A DNA stretch of 64,000 bases, from positions 34,174,346 to 34,238,345 of the forward strand of contig CM037789.1 of NCBI GenBank assembly GCA_021229015.1, written 5' to 3'. Below, in pieces: positions 36,351 through 48,149 of this stretch. The translations under genes were made by a program, and so were the position numbers. Under the pieces are notes generated by a model, which saw nothing but the letters and a program-made list of their open reading frames with translations, was not told where the DNA came from and did not search any database. Each line of letters starts with the position of its first letter. Within the stretch, counting starts at the first letter, position 1. Origin of the DNA: Solen grandis. Taxonomy: Eukaryota; Mollusca; Bivalvia; Adapedonta; Solenidae.

Positions 36351-36592
36351 AAATCAGTGGTATAGTATAAAATCCCGTGCTTGTTTACAGTGTCAAAATC
36401 GTGCACCACAAGCTTGTTTGTGTAATTCTGTTAATGTTTTGATAGGTATGTTTACATTTTCTTTCCTGTATGTTTGCGGTATGAATATTTACTTGTGTAT
36501 TTATCTGATTTATATGTTAAAATTGCCACGTGTCTCTTTCTCATATGTCATGTAAATGATCTGAGATATAAATGTTGTTGTTGTTGTTGTTC
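35538..36592 (+). mobile_element. 5'-truncated LINE nested in the MITE
   Basis: The insertion point is fixed by comparison with the uninterrupted MITE copy: GATGTATT on the left and TAAGTTACC on the right are adjacent, bar about three bases, in the empty copy. The element starts inside the reverse transcriptase domain and ends in a (TTG)5-6 tail, the picture expected from target-primed reverse transcription with 5' truncation. No clear target-site duplication is visible. Confidence 0.87.
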
Positions 36593-36986
36593 TAAGTTAC
36601 CATTTATTATTCCGAGTAATTCAGTGAAGGGCCCAGGTCAGCTGGGAGGATAGCTGAATAGAGATAGATAATTTTCAATTTCCAAGTAATTCAGTGAAGG
36701 GCCCAGGTTAAAAATAAGGCTTGTTAATAATTATTTATTGATGACTATGTTGTGCTTTAATATGTGATTTATGATTTATATGCAGAATAAAATAAAAGCA
36801 TAAGACATAACCGTGTTCTATATTTTATAAACATGCATATAATACGCCAACTGATTATCACGACGTGTATTTCATACAAATACACAAAATGCCCACCGGT
36901 AGGTAAACACGGTAATTTGGATGACACGATTTTTCGAACATTTCAGTCAGTCCGCAGACCGTTCACGAATTATCGTGAATGGACTG

Positions 36987-38128
36987 TATATCAAACATAT
37001 TACGCACAATTTCATAAATGTTGACCTTAAAAATATCAAGTAATAACTGTGTGTATTGCCTAAACCCCTATTTTTTGAGTTCTTTAAAAACACAGAATAT
37101 TATGTTTTGACTGCTTCCTAAGTTTTTTTCAGGTACAATGTGAGCACAAACTTGAAATATTAGTAAGTTCTTAGTAAGTGTCTCTTTTCAGATAATGACG
37201 ACAATTTTTTAAGAAAAATCTCACAATTTATATATGAAATTTCTCCAGAGACAAAATTCACCATTTTGTATTGTAAATAAACAAATGTAAAACTACTTAT
37301 TCTTTTTTCTTAAAAAAACATTTCATTTCCAAGTTATTTGTTACTGATTTTAAATATTAAAGGTCAAAGCATTCAATACAAGTTATTTGAAGAGTTTTAT
37401 ACAAGAACAATTTCACCGAGTACGTACAATCTAAGTAGGAAAGTACCACTGTTACACTTTTCCACTTTACATAAATTTCCAATGCACGAACTTGTGTTAC
37501 TGAAGTTATGGTTGATAAAGATACCTTTTACTTTTTTTAAAATTGGAGAACTTACCACATTTATGCATTTCGACAGATCTAAGGGAATTACAAAAATGAC
37601 GTCACTGGAAGTAATTCGGAAAGGTGTTTTTCTTCTCTTTTTTTAAAAAAAGGAACGATATTTTTGCATTTTAAGAAATGAATACCAATCAAATTGTTAC
37701 ATTTGATCAACAATGATATAAGATACCTGAATGTAACTTCTTAATGAATAAAAATCAAAGCGTGTTATGACGAAGAAAATCGGAAGTTGGGTGATCTTTA
37801 CCGACATTTGACGAGACCATTAGGGTTCCTCTGCCTTAAATTAAAAAATGGATCCATGTGTACATGGTTCTCAGTTTAATCATGGGATATGTCGGAAAAT
37901 TTAAACTTTTGTTAAGTAAAATACAATTATAAACAGAAATCAGTTTTGATACTTTCAGTTTACACTTTAGCACAACATAAATAACGAATATGAATGACAG
38001 ATATTGTTATTTTGTAAATCAGTTTCAACAACTTGTCTTAGCATTGTGTTACATACGTAGAACATGATACATATACACACTGCTTGGCACCTTTCCTGTG
38101 CGAAGTGAGATAAAAGAAGAAAACAAAC
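36987..38128. other. no supported gene
   Basis: A 102-codon plus-strand frame (37338-37646) has no motif I recognise and is probably chance. Confidence 0.5.
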
Positions 38129-38345
38129 ACCTGGATAGCATAGTGGTAACGGGTTTCGTTTCTCACAAAGGCGTCCCGGGTTCAATTCCCGGTCACGTAC
38201 TCGGAGGGTAAATTGGTCGCCTGTCCAGACACGTGGGTTTTCTCCGGGTGCTCCGTTTTCTTCTCACAATAATGACCACCGGAGCCATCAACAGAGATTA
38301 ATAAAAATTCTGAGAACTTGTCTCGTAATCGATGTTATGCAAATA
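38129..38345 (+). mobile_element. SINE-C, tRNA-derived
   Basis: The head contains an A box (TAGCATAGTGGTAACGGG, about 38137-38154) and a B box (GGTTCAATTCCCGGT, about 38179-38193), the internal RNA polymerase III promoter of tRNA-derived SINEs. The body has GGTCGCCTGTCCAGACACG, then GGGTTTTCTCCGGGTGCTCC. The head lacks a pairing acceptor stem, so this is not a working tRNA. The only copy of this family in the window. The right end is approximate. Confidence 0.8.
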
Positions 38346-39369
38346 AAGTTTATTACTGAAATATTGTCAGTTGAACGTTGAATCCAACACATGAACTAAT
38401 ACATTGTAGTTCAAATTGAGCTTGGCATGAAGTCAATCTAAAAGCTGCGAGGAAATAATTCAAGTTAAAAGGTAGAAGAACTTAAGGAGGCGATGGTTTC
38501 ATTGGATTAGGGGATACGAGTAATTAAACAGCGGATTGAGTGGATAAAACTGCTCCAACTGAGAGATTTAATATGAAAAACCTCATGGGTAATTGTATTC
38601 CAAACCGAAGCGTGTTTAGAAGACAGTGTCAAATATTTCCATTATCAGTTTTTTTTAACTATCAGGATGGAATGTTATTGGTTATTCATTGCTTATTATA
38701 TTTTTCATATTAACTCATTTTCCAAGCTGTCTGCCTGTTTGGGAAAACGTACTTCGAAGAAGGTTATAGTAAAGATAGATTTGCAAAATATTTACATGCA
38801 AATTGCTATGGTGAAGGGACTGCAAGATCATCTATTTTCGTGTGGGACTACGAGATTGGTTGAATCCATGGAAAAAAAACCCAAAAAACAACTAAAAATG
38901 TCACTTGATAGACCACATTTTTTTACATTATGGATATCTTCGCCCACTAAATGAGAGAGAAAACTTGTTGAATGCTGATGGTTTTGTTTTTATTTATTGC
39001 TTTAATACATTGTGTATTTTTATGGACTCTACTTATAGCTTCCACAATCTTGGATCTTCATTCGCGTTACTTTCTTCAGATCTAGTTATTGGAGAAACTC
39101 CGCTTTTTCTTTGAAATGAATCAAGCACCAACATAAACAATAAGTGAATTCATCACCTCTCTTAATAAACATTTATTTTCAATGCGAAAGTAGTTTTGAA
39201 TAACCTTATGTCTGATGAAATTGCATCTATTAGAATCATGTCAGCTTTTTAAATTGCAAAAATAAATAATTTGCTTTACCTGATTGAATTGATTGCAAAA
39301 ATAAAACAACCCAAAACGGCCTTTGACGGGCGTACGATGCCTATCCGGGTCTGTCTTAAACCTTGTTTC
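38346..39369. other. no supported gene
   Basis: A 95-codon frame at 38667-38954 contains KKVIVKIDLQNIYMQIA, which I do not recognise. No exon signals or second copy support it. Confidence 0.45.
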
Positions 39370-40360
39370 TGTGCACTGGTATGTATTAAGCATTAGGCGA
39401 CACGCTCACTATCACGTGGTAAACAAACATGGCCGAAAAATGCTGTTGGTTGTCTGTTTTTGAATGGATGTTTTCAATTAAAGTTACATTATATGCGTAA
39501 ACAACCCAACATATGGTATTTGGAGGTTTGAAAGAAAGGTTTAATGTATCAGATAAATGAATGATTTCCTTTCAATAACCATATTTTTTGTAATGTTTAT
39601 TTTGTTTAAATGATTGGTTATGTGTCTGTCCACATTATATTCGAAAAATGATAGGATTCATTTATAATGTTTGGCTTCCTACTTTTCTATAAGACCAGCA
39701 AATATGACACGCACTTACCGATTGAAATCCCCGAGAGAATCTTAGGACGTACACAGATTGGCCTAGAGGTTCAAATGAATTGAAAAATATCACTATTTCG
39801 TTTGGATTTTCACCAACAATGCACGCTTAACATATTACCCACTATTGCCAGGATATCGTCTTTCACCAATTAAGGGCTGCCCACTGGCAGCATTATCGGA
39901 TATTTTACCAGATATGTGAAGAAATATTGAAAGAAGCTATCACGCATATGAGTTATTTTACACAAAGCAGCATTTAATGGAAACGTCAAGCTGAAATGTC
40001 GAGATAAAACTCGTTTTTGTATCTGCCTAACGTAAATGTTGAAGTACATTGGTGTGTGTGTGTGTTGAGAAAACATTAACGGAAGCAAAAAAAAAAAAAA
40101 AAATCATGAAGAAGCATCTTTATTTGATATTAAAATCCGTATGTCACAAGGTCAATTTGGAAATCAGCGGTTATTTTTATTCTTACCAATTCAGATTAAT
40201 ACAGTTTCCTAACTGATGGAACAAAGGAACAATAGTCAATTTGAATGTCATTATGTAAAAAAGAAGAAACACGATCGGGTTCATCTGACAATCAGAACTG
40301 AGTCTCGTAGCTTGCTTTGTCAGTGTCCGCAAATGGGATAAGATGATCAATTCATTGAAT
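39370..40360. repeat. dispersed duplication Z, copy 1 (partner 59655-60960)
   Basis: Collinear with 59655-60960 through GTGGTAAACAAACAT, TCTTAGGACGTACACAGA, GGATTTTCACC, CACTGGCAGCA, GCTATCACGCATATGAG, the AATGGAAACGTCAAGCTGAAATG block, and near the end AGCTTGCTTTGTCAGTGTCC. The two copies are about 20 kb apart and in the same orientation. No coding content is recognised. Confidence 0.8.
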
Positions 40361-41330
40361 TCTAGATATTCAGAGTAAGCGTATGTTGGTGGGATCTTCA
40401 CAGTATATAGAGTTGCGTTATTTGGTCGATGAATTTGTTGTTGCTGTTTTTGAGGACTTACGCGTTCCATGTCCCTATATTGTAATATTGGTAGGATGGT
40501 ATTATTGAAAAAAAAAAGGTTTATTTAAGCTACATTTGTGTAATTACCTAATTAAAATGGACGATAACCAATTTCCATTTTTTAAATTGATTGGAAACAA
40601 AGCATAGTTTGTGTGTGCTTAAAGGGGGCGGAGACAGAGAGAGAGAGAGAGAGAGGTAAATATTAAAATGATATACAAAAATATGACACACATACCCAGT
40701 GACACTGAGGACTTCATTTTCAAATTTAAACTAAAATATGGACTACTACGTTCAATAGCGATTTTAGTATGATATCTGAGTTTAGATTGTACACGAATAG
40801 TTTAGAGGTATTGGGTCCAAATAAAAAAAAAGATATCTAACACATATTAACAAAATAATAATGAAGAAATGATAATTATATTAAAGCGGGATGGGGATGG
40901 TGCTGCGGTTAGGATACGACTTTGTAGGTTCGTTATATAAATTAATTTTAAAAACACATTTTCTTTTTCTCCTAAGCTTAACAAAATAATTATACACTTG
41001 ATAATATTTACGCTAATACATACGTATCACAAACATATGGTTATGACATTCTCTGCCATTATTCCCTAGGTTCAACTTCCGTCAGGCATATGATGTGAAA
41101 TTGTATAAGATAACCGCAGAATTCCATTCCTGAAAATGACAGGCTATGACACTGTCGAATGTTTCAGAGAGTCGGGCTAATCGTAGCATAGCTTGCGTGT
41201 TTCTTGAGATGAATATAGAAAATAAAATGATAAAAAAATCATCATTCTTTAGTTACACATTTTTGAATTCTTCCTAATTGTGCACTAAAATTGTATGTTC
41301 CTGGAAGGCTTAAATACGTGTCCAGGCCAC
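40361..41330. other. no supported gene
   Basis: Contains the (GA)n tract listed separately. Otherwise unassigned. Confidence 0.5.
40636..40655. repeat. (GA)n microsatellite
   Basis: Ten uninterrupted GA units. Confidence 0.95.
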
Positions 41331-44300
41331 AGGCAGGTACAAATGAATTGGGTTGGTGATATACGTATACAGGCAGGTACAACTGAAGTGGGTTGGTGAT
41401 ATACGTATACAGGCAGGTACAACTGAAGTGGGTTGGTGATATACGTACACAGGCAGATACAACTGAAGTGGGTTGGTGATATATGTACACAGGCAGGTAC
41501 AATTGAAGTTGGTTGGTGATATACGTATACAGGCAGATACAACTAAAGTGGGTTGGTGATATACGTATACAGGCAGATACAACTAAAGTGGGTTGGTGAT
41601 ATACGTAGACAGGCAGGTACAACTGAAGTGGGTTGGTGATATACGTATACAGGCAGATACAACTAAAGTGGGTTGGTGATATACGTAGACAGGCAGGTAC
41701 AATTGAAGTTGGTTGGTGATATACGTATACAGGCAGGTACAACTGAAGTGGGTTGGTGATATACGTATACAGGCAGGTACAATAAGTGGGTTGGTGATAT
41801 ACGTATACAGGCAGGTACAACTGAAGTGGGTTGGTGATAGACGTATACAGGCAGGTACAACTGAAGTGGGTTGGTGATATACGTATACAGGCAGGTACAA
41901 CTGAAGTGGGTTGGTGATATACGTATACAGGCAGGTACAACTGAAGTGGGTTGGTGATATACGTATACAGGCAGGTACAAATGAAGTGGGTTGGTGATAT
42001 ACGTATACAGGCAGGTACAACTGAAGTGGGTTGGTGATATACGTATACAGGCAGGTAAAATTGAAGTGGGTTGGTGATATACGTATACAGGCAGGTACAA
42101 CTGAAGTGGGTTGGTGATATACGTATACAGGCAGGTACAACTGAAGTGGGTTGGTGATATACGCAGACAGGCAGGTACAACTGAAGTGGGTTGGTGATAT
42201 ACGCAGACAGGCAGGTACAATTGAAGTGGGTTGGTGATATACGCAGACAGGCAGGTACAACTGAAGTGGGTTGGTGATAAACGAACACATGCAGGTGCAA
42301 TTAAAGTGGGTTGGAGATATAAGCAGACAGGCAGAAACAATTGAAGTGGGTTGGTGATAAACGCAGACAGGCAGATACAACTGAAGTGGGTTGGTGATAT
42401 ACGTACACATGCAGGTGCAATTAAAGTGGGTTGGAGATATAAGCAGACAGGCAGGTGCAATTGAAGTGGGTTGGTGATAAACGCAGACAGGCAGATACAA
42501 CTGTAGTGGGTTGGTGATACACGTATACAGGCAGGTACAATTGAAGTGGGTTGGTGATATACGCAGACAGGCAGGTACAATTGAAATGGGTTGGTGATAC
42601 ACGTATACAGGCAGGTACAATTGAAGTGGGTTCGTGATATACGCAGACAGGCAGGTGCAACTGAACTGGGTTGGTGATATACACAGACAGGCAGGTGCAA
42701 CTGAACTGGGTTGGTGATATAAGCAGACAGGCAGGTGCAACTGAACTGGGTTGGTGATATAATCACACAGGCAGGTGCAACTGAACTGGGTTGGTGATAT
42801 AAGCAGACAGGCAGGTGCAACTGAACTGGGTTGGTGATATAAGCAGACAGGCAGGTGCAACTGAACATGGTTAGTGATATAAGCAGACAGGCAGGTGCAA
42901 CTGAAGTGGGTTGGTGATATAAGCAGACAGGCAGGTACAGTTGAAATGGGTTGGTGGTATACGCACACAGGCTGGTACAACTGAAGTGGGTTGGCGATAT
43001 ACACGGACAGGCAGGTACAAACTGAAGTGGGTTGGCGATATACGCAGACAGGCAGGTACAACTGAAGTGGGTTGGTGATATACACAGACAGGCAGGTACA
43101 ATCTGAAGTGGGTTGGCGATATACGTACACAGGCAGGTACAACTGAACTGGATTGGTGATAAACGCAGACAGGCAGGTACAATTGAAGTGGGTTGGTGAT
43201 ATACACAGACAGGCAGGTACAATTGAAATGGGTTCGTGATATACGCAGACAGGCAGGTGCAACTGAACTGGGGTGGTGATATAAGCAGACAGGCAGGTGC
43301 AACTGAACTGGGTTGTTGATATAAGCAGACAGGCAGGTACAATGGAAGTGGGTTGGTGCTATACACAGACAGGCAGGTACAGTTGAAGTGGGTTGGTGAT
43401 ATACGCAGACATACAGGTACAATTGAAGTGGGTTGGTGATATACGCTGACAGGCAGGTATAACTGAAGTGGGTTGGTGATATACGCTCACAGGCTGGTAC
43501 AACTGAAGTGGGTTGGTGATATACGTATACAGGCAGGTACAACTGAAGTGGGTTGGTGATATACGTACACAGGCAGGTACAACTGAAGTGGGTTGGTGAT
43601 AAACGCAGATAGGCAGGTACAACTGAAGTGTGTTGGTGATATACGCAGACAGGCAGGTACAACTGAAGTGGGTTGGTGATATACGCAGACAGGCAGGTAC
43701 AACTGAAATGGGTTGGTGATATTCGTACACAGGCAGGTATAACTGAAGTGTGTTGGTGATATACACAGACAGGCAGTTACAATTGAAATGGGTCGGTGAT
43801 ATACGCAGACAGGCAGATACAACTGAAATGGGTCGGTGATATACGCAGACAGGCAGGTACAATTGAAATGGGTCGATGATATATGCAGACAGGCAGGTAC
43901 AATTGAAATGGGTTCGTGATATACGCAGACAGGCAGATGCAACTGAACTGGGTTGGTGATATATGCAGACAGGCAGGTACAATTGAAATTGGTTCGTGAT
44001 ATACGCAGACAGGCAGATGCAACTGAACTGGGTTGGTGATATAAGCAGACAGGCAGGTGCAACTGAACTGGGTTGGTGATATAAGCAGACAGGCAGGTGC
44101 AACTGAACTGGGTTGGTGATATAAGCAGACAGGCAGGTACAACTGAAGTGGGTTGGTGATATACGCAGACAGGCAGGTAGAACTGAAGTGGGTTGGTGAT
44201 ATACGCAGACAAGCAGGTACAACTGAAATCGGTTGATGATATACACAGACAGGCAGGTACAACTGAAGTGGGTCGGTGATATACGCAGACAGGCAGGTAC

Positions 44301-44766
44301 AATTGAAATGGGTCGGTGATATACGCAGACAGGCAGGTACAATTGAAATGGGTCGGTGATATACGCAGACAGGCAGATACAACTGAAATGGGTCGGTGAT
44401 ATACGCAGACAGGCAGGTATAATTGAAATGGGTCGGTGATATACGCAGACAGGCAGGTACAATTGAAATGGGTCGGTGATATACGCAGACAGGCAGGTAC
44501 AATTGAAATGGGTCGGTGATATACACAGACAGGAAGATACAACTGAAATGGGTCGGTGATATACGCAGACAGGCAGATACAACTGTAATGGGTCGGTGAT
44601 ATACGCAGACAGGCAGGTACAATTGAAATGGGTCGGTGATATACGCAGACAGGCAGATACAACTGAAATGGGTCGGTGATATACGCAGACAGGCAGATAC
44701 AACTGTAATGGGTCGGTGATATACGCAGACAGGCAGGTACAATTGAAATGGGTTGTAGATATACGT
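41331..44766. repeat. minisatellite, 40 bp unit, about 86 copies
   Basis: The unit runs AGGCAGGTACAACTGAAGTG, GGTTGGTGAT, ATACGYAKAC. The 40 bp phase is kept almost perfectly; single-base indels occur near 41782, 43021 and 43100. On the minus strand the unit has no stop codon in any frame, so three overlapping open frames of up to 567 codons arise, each reading a 40-residue Cys/Pro/Tyr-rich repeat with elements such as YHQPTSVVPACLRISPTHF. These frames are a property of the unit, and nothing else supports coding: no start context, splice signals or unique domains. The array is zoned: GTATAC units dominate 41331-42260, AAGCAGACAGGCAGGTGC units 42640-43360, and GAAATGGGTCGGTG units 43780-44766. 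Confidence 0.97.
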
Positions 44767-44859
44767 GTTTTTTACGCATATGTGATAATTATACTTTTCG
44801 TCTTTATAATTTCAATAATCTAATGGATTAACATAGCGAATTTTATGGGAATACAACTA

Positions 44860-45888
44860 CAGTCGAACCCCGGCTATTCGAAGTCCTTGAGATCGGCGTT
44901 TTATTTCGAGTAAAGCATGTTTTCGAATAGCCCAAATCACGTCGACCGTAGAGACAAGCCCATTCCACCCATTTTATCATGCAGTGAACTTAATATATAA
45001 TGTTCTCTTATTAAAAGTATGTTATTTTGATTTAGAAACGTAAATGAAAACGACTAGTTTTTAATTATTCTTTATTTTACAACTTTCATCTTTTTATGCA
45101 TAAATGATATCGATACATAGATAATCAATGCCTACGTCAATAACATACATACATACATACATACATACATACATACATACATACATACATACATACATAC
45201 ATACATACATACATTTATCAGGTCTGACTCAAGCACAAGTGACTACATGCATCCAATATCAAAGTCGTCTTGAAAACAGCAATGAATAGTTGATATTTAT
45301 TTAACAACATTTATCTATTTCTGCATAAATGATACATAATCAGTGCATATAGCTACTCATCAGGTCTGAGCTACAGTCATGTATCAACGTGATATCAACG
45401 TCAGCTCGAAATGTTCATTTAAGCAAGGATGTAATCGAGGTCTGCTTGTTACACTTGTTGAAATCTTCCTTTCCCAGCGTATCTGAAATACACATCGCAT
45501 ACCTATAAAATCATCTATCATCACCTTTATCTTTATGACCGAACTGCACAAACATCCAATCAATTAACAACTTACGCAAACTATAAGCGGCCATCTCCCA
45601 CCCATTTCGGTAATTAATCGATGTTTGCGCCTTTCCATTGTTTGTTTTCAAAATGTCCCCGGCAATTTATGCTCGTCAGTGACTTCGGATAAGGATAAAT
45701 CATATGAATTGATTGGCACGGGCAAAAAAAAAATTCCGGATGAGGCCAGGTATTCGAAAGGCACACATTTGAATAACCCAGATATTTTTTATATAGAAAT
45801 AAGAAGGAGAGTGATCGGGACCAACGAGGTATTTCAAATGACGCCAGATATTTGAATGAGAGTCGGTGGAGTAACCGGGGTTCGACTG
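44860..45888. mobile_element. Tigger/pogo-like non-autonomous DNA transposon
   Basis: 1029 bp. The left end reads CAGTCGAACCCCGGCTATTC; the right end in reverse complement reads CAGTCGAACCCCGGTTACTC. TA precedes the left end (44858-44859) and TG follows the right end, one base off the expected TA. CAGTCGAACC termini followed by TATTCGAA-type sequence are characteristic of pogo/Tigger elements. The interior has no transposase. Frames of 66-113 codons at 45614-45955 cross the right terminus and are not genes. Confidence 0.85.
45143..45214. repeat. (ACAT)18 microsatellite
   Basis: Eighteen uninterrupted tetranucleotide units, 72 bp, inside the Tigger-like element. Confidence 0.97.
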
Positions 45889-48149
45889 TGCTTCTCCCAC
45901 TGTGCGTGTGGTCCATTGCTTGTATATTTACAAGATTTGTGGGATCGATCACCATCCGGAATATATCAAAGTCCCTTAAAAAGTACTGATATATATCCCG
46001 TGTGCTTGGTCTTAATCACTTAACTATAAAGGATAATTCCATGACGGGTTGGACAAGTGTCATGGCGTAATCATGTCATTTCTTTGTACCATTAAAAGAT
46101 TGGAAAAATGTCGACGGGACGTAAAAATCTAGTAATATAAACATTACGTTGATCGTTCCATTCAATTACTCATTTTATAAAGTACAAATTATGTAGAATA
46201 CTTCCATATTCTTATTACTCTGTGCGTGTGTATATATGTATATACAAGTACTTTCTATCACACGAAACTAAGTCAAAACAATATATCCTCTGTTGCTCAC
46301 GAAATCCTGTCTGAATGACAAGAGGATATTTTTATGTGCTGTTGTATAACGACAATTGATCTGACATTGAAATATACAGTTTCCAGGAAACAAGACATAA
46401 TAAGGTATGTACAGAAATATAAGTTCGCGAGTATGGAGTATACACTACAAAAGGATTTTTTGATGAGTGTAACCGAATTTTCTTTTTACCAAGTAAAACC
46501 TAGAATGATAATCGAGTCCGATTTTAATTTTGAAATAAGGAAATACTACTACAAACTTAGATTTCATTTAAGTAATTCCCAAATTATTAATTTTAGATTA
46601 AGGTATGAAGTTAATATTATGTAAACCACAATGAATGTTCAAAGACATTTCAACTGAATACAGATGCAACAAACAATCAGTAAAATTAACAAAAATAGAA
46701 ATGTAAAATAATTTTGTATAGTACTGTGTTTGATTAAACCATTACGTTTGTTTAGTTCCATTCATGTATGTGAGAATGCAAATATATCTGGATCGATCTA
46801 AATTGCACGAAATTTATGTTGGAAACATTATGATAAAACAGTCAATACAACAACAGCACATCGGCATATATTCAGCTTTTTCTGAATATAAAGATCAAAA
46901 AGGATTTAAGCAATTTTCTATCGTCGGTAAATTGCTGTTTATTTTAGACTTTACTGAGAGGATAATTATATAAAGACATTCAGTCATGAAACCAGAAAAT
47001 ACTGAGGATTGCACACTTTTCTTCAAAATACATCGAGTTGGATATCAAAAAAAAAAAAAAAAAAAAAGGAAATAAATTGAAATGACGATCGGACAGAGTC
47101 GCTATATCGAAATAAGCCTTACAACAGAAGGAACTTGTAAGCAAAATGCTCTGTCGAGGCCCAGGCAATTGTAACAACTGTCCCTATATGTTAAGTTTCT
47201 GTAGTAAAATCAATAAATACTTATTTTCTCTGTAATTTTTTACCGACATTAACACATGAGTATCTGTTGGGACAGCACCCTATCAAGTATTTAGTTGTTT
47301 CTGTGACAGCGCCTTTCTCAGAAGGTATCACTTAGTGGCATTGTGGATAATCACAAGTTTAGTCTCTGCCATGTGACTCGTTCTTTTCGTCATAATATTT
47401 TTCTCTAACAGCATTGAATATAATAAAACCTTTAAGTTTGAATGCAAAATCTGATTGCAGGTGAGTTGTTATTCTTGCTGGGATATCAAACGACCTATAT
47501 GTTTACTGGCTCGGTCTAATGGAGCGTTGAGTGGTAGTTGCGAGTTAATAGAATTAAATACGATACAACTTTACAAATAATTTTATGAAAGTAATTTGGC
47601 CCCGCTGCATTTTATCATTACTTTAAATGTGTGTAGACTAATCATAACATTGAACGAATATCTACTGTTAGTAGCATCGTAAATATCAAAGACCGTCTTA
47701 GACATAACAAGCTTATTAATACGTCATATTATTTTTGTAGCCTAAATCTTTTGAAATCGGATAAAGTAATGTCCTCTACTAAGCTGCTTTTCCATTATTG
47801 CTGGTCTTATAAATCATATACTTATGGCTGACTATGGAAACCTGATTCTGTCAGTCAGTCTTAGTTTGCTCAGATAGTTCTAAAAAGCTCACGGATTTAC
47901 TTGCGTGCTTCGTCATTTTGACAACAAATAATATCCCTCAAATTTTGCCGCTCATCTCTATTCATTTCTGACATGCATCATGCAAAGAAGCAAAAAAAAA
48001 AAAAACAAAAAAAAAAACTGCAATATTGATGTGCATGATCATGCTAATATTGACGTTAGTCTCTCAAAAGTTTTTCTTTAATTACAAATGCTGGGGATGA
48101 CTGTATTGCAAAAGAGAGATGTTTTTCAACATGACTGCGATTCATTTGT
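45889..48149. other. no supported gene
   Basis: Homopolymer A runs at 47047-47067 and 47991-48017. Short frames only. No repeat family recognised. Confidence 0.5.

Larger units (their letters stand above)
35078..36986. mobile_element. pogo-like MITE, copy 2, split by a LINE insertion
   Basis: Flanked by TA (35076-35077 and 36987-36988). The left end reads CAGCCATTTACGATAATTCG; the right end in reverse complement reads CAGTCCATTCACGATAATTC. Outside the inserted LINE (about 35538-36592) it aligns closely with the 848 bp copy at 21324-22171, leaving about 850 bp of element sequence. It also carries a small extra segment (AGCTGGGAGGATAGCTGAAT) near 36640 that copy 1 lacks. Confidence 0.87.

Noticed and set aside
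38129..38195. Functional tRNA gene
   Set aside because: A and B boxes are present but there is no pairing acceptor stem, and a SINE body follows. The same reasoning excludes the heads at 49826, 56732, 61271 and 62949.
38667..38954. 95-codon plus-strand frame with KKVIVKIDLQN
   Set aside because: It looked briefly like a polymerase motif, but no flanking family blocks could be found in any frame.
41242..44779. Open frames of 263-567 codons on the minus strand, as a Cys-rich repeat protein gene
   Set aside because: All three frames are open because the 40-bp unit has no minus-strand stop. The peptide is the same in each frame, and there is no unique domain, splice signal or signal peptide.
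45614..45955. 113-codon minus-strand frame
   Set aside because: It crosses the right terminus of the Tigger-like element and has no domain.
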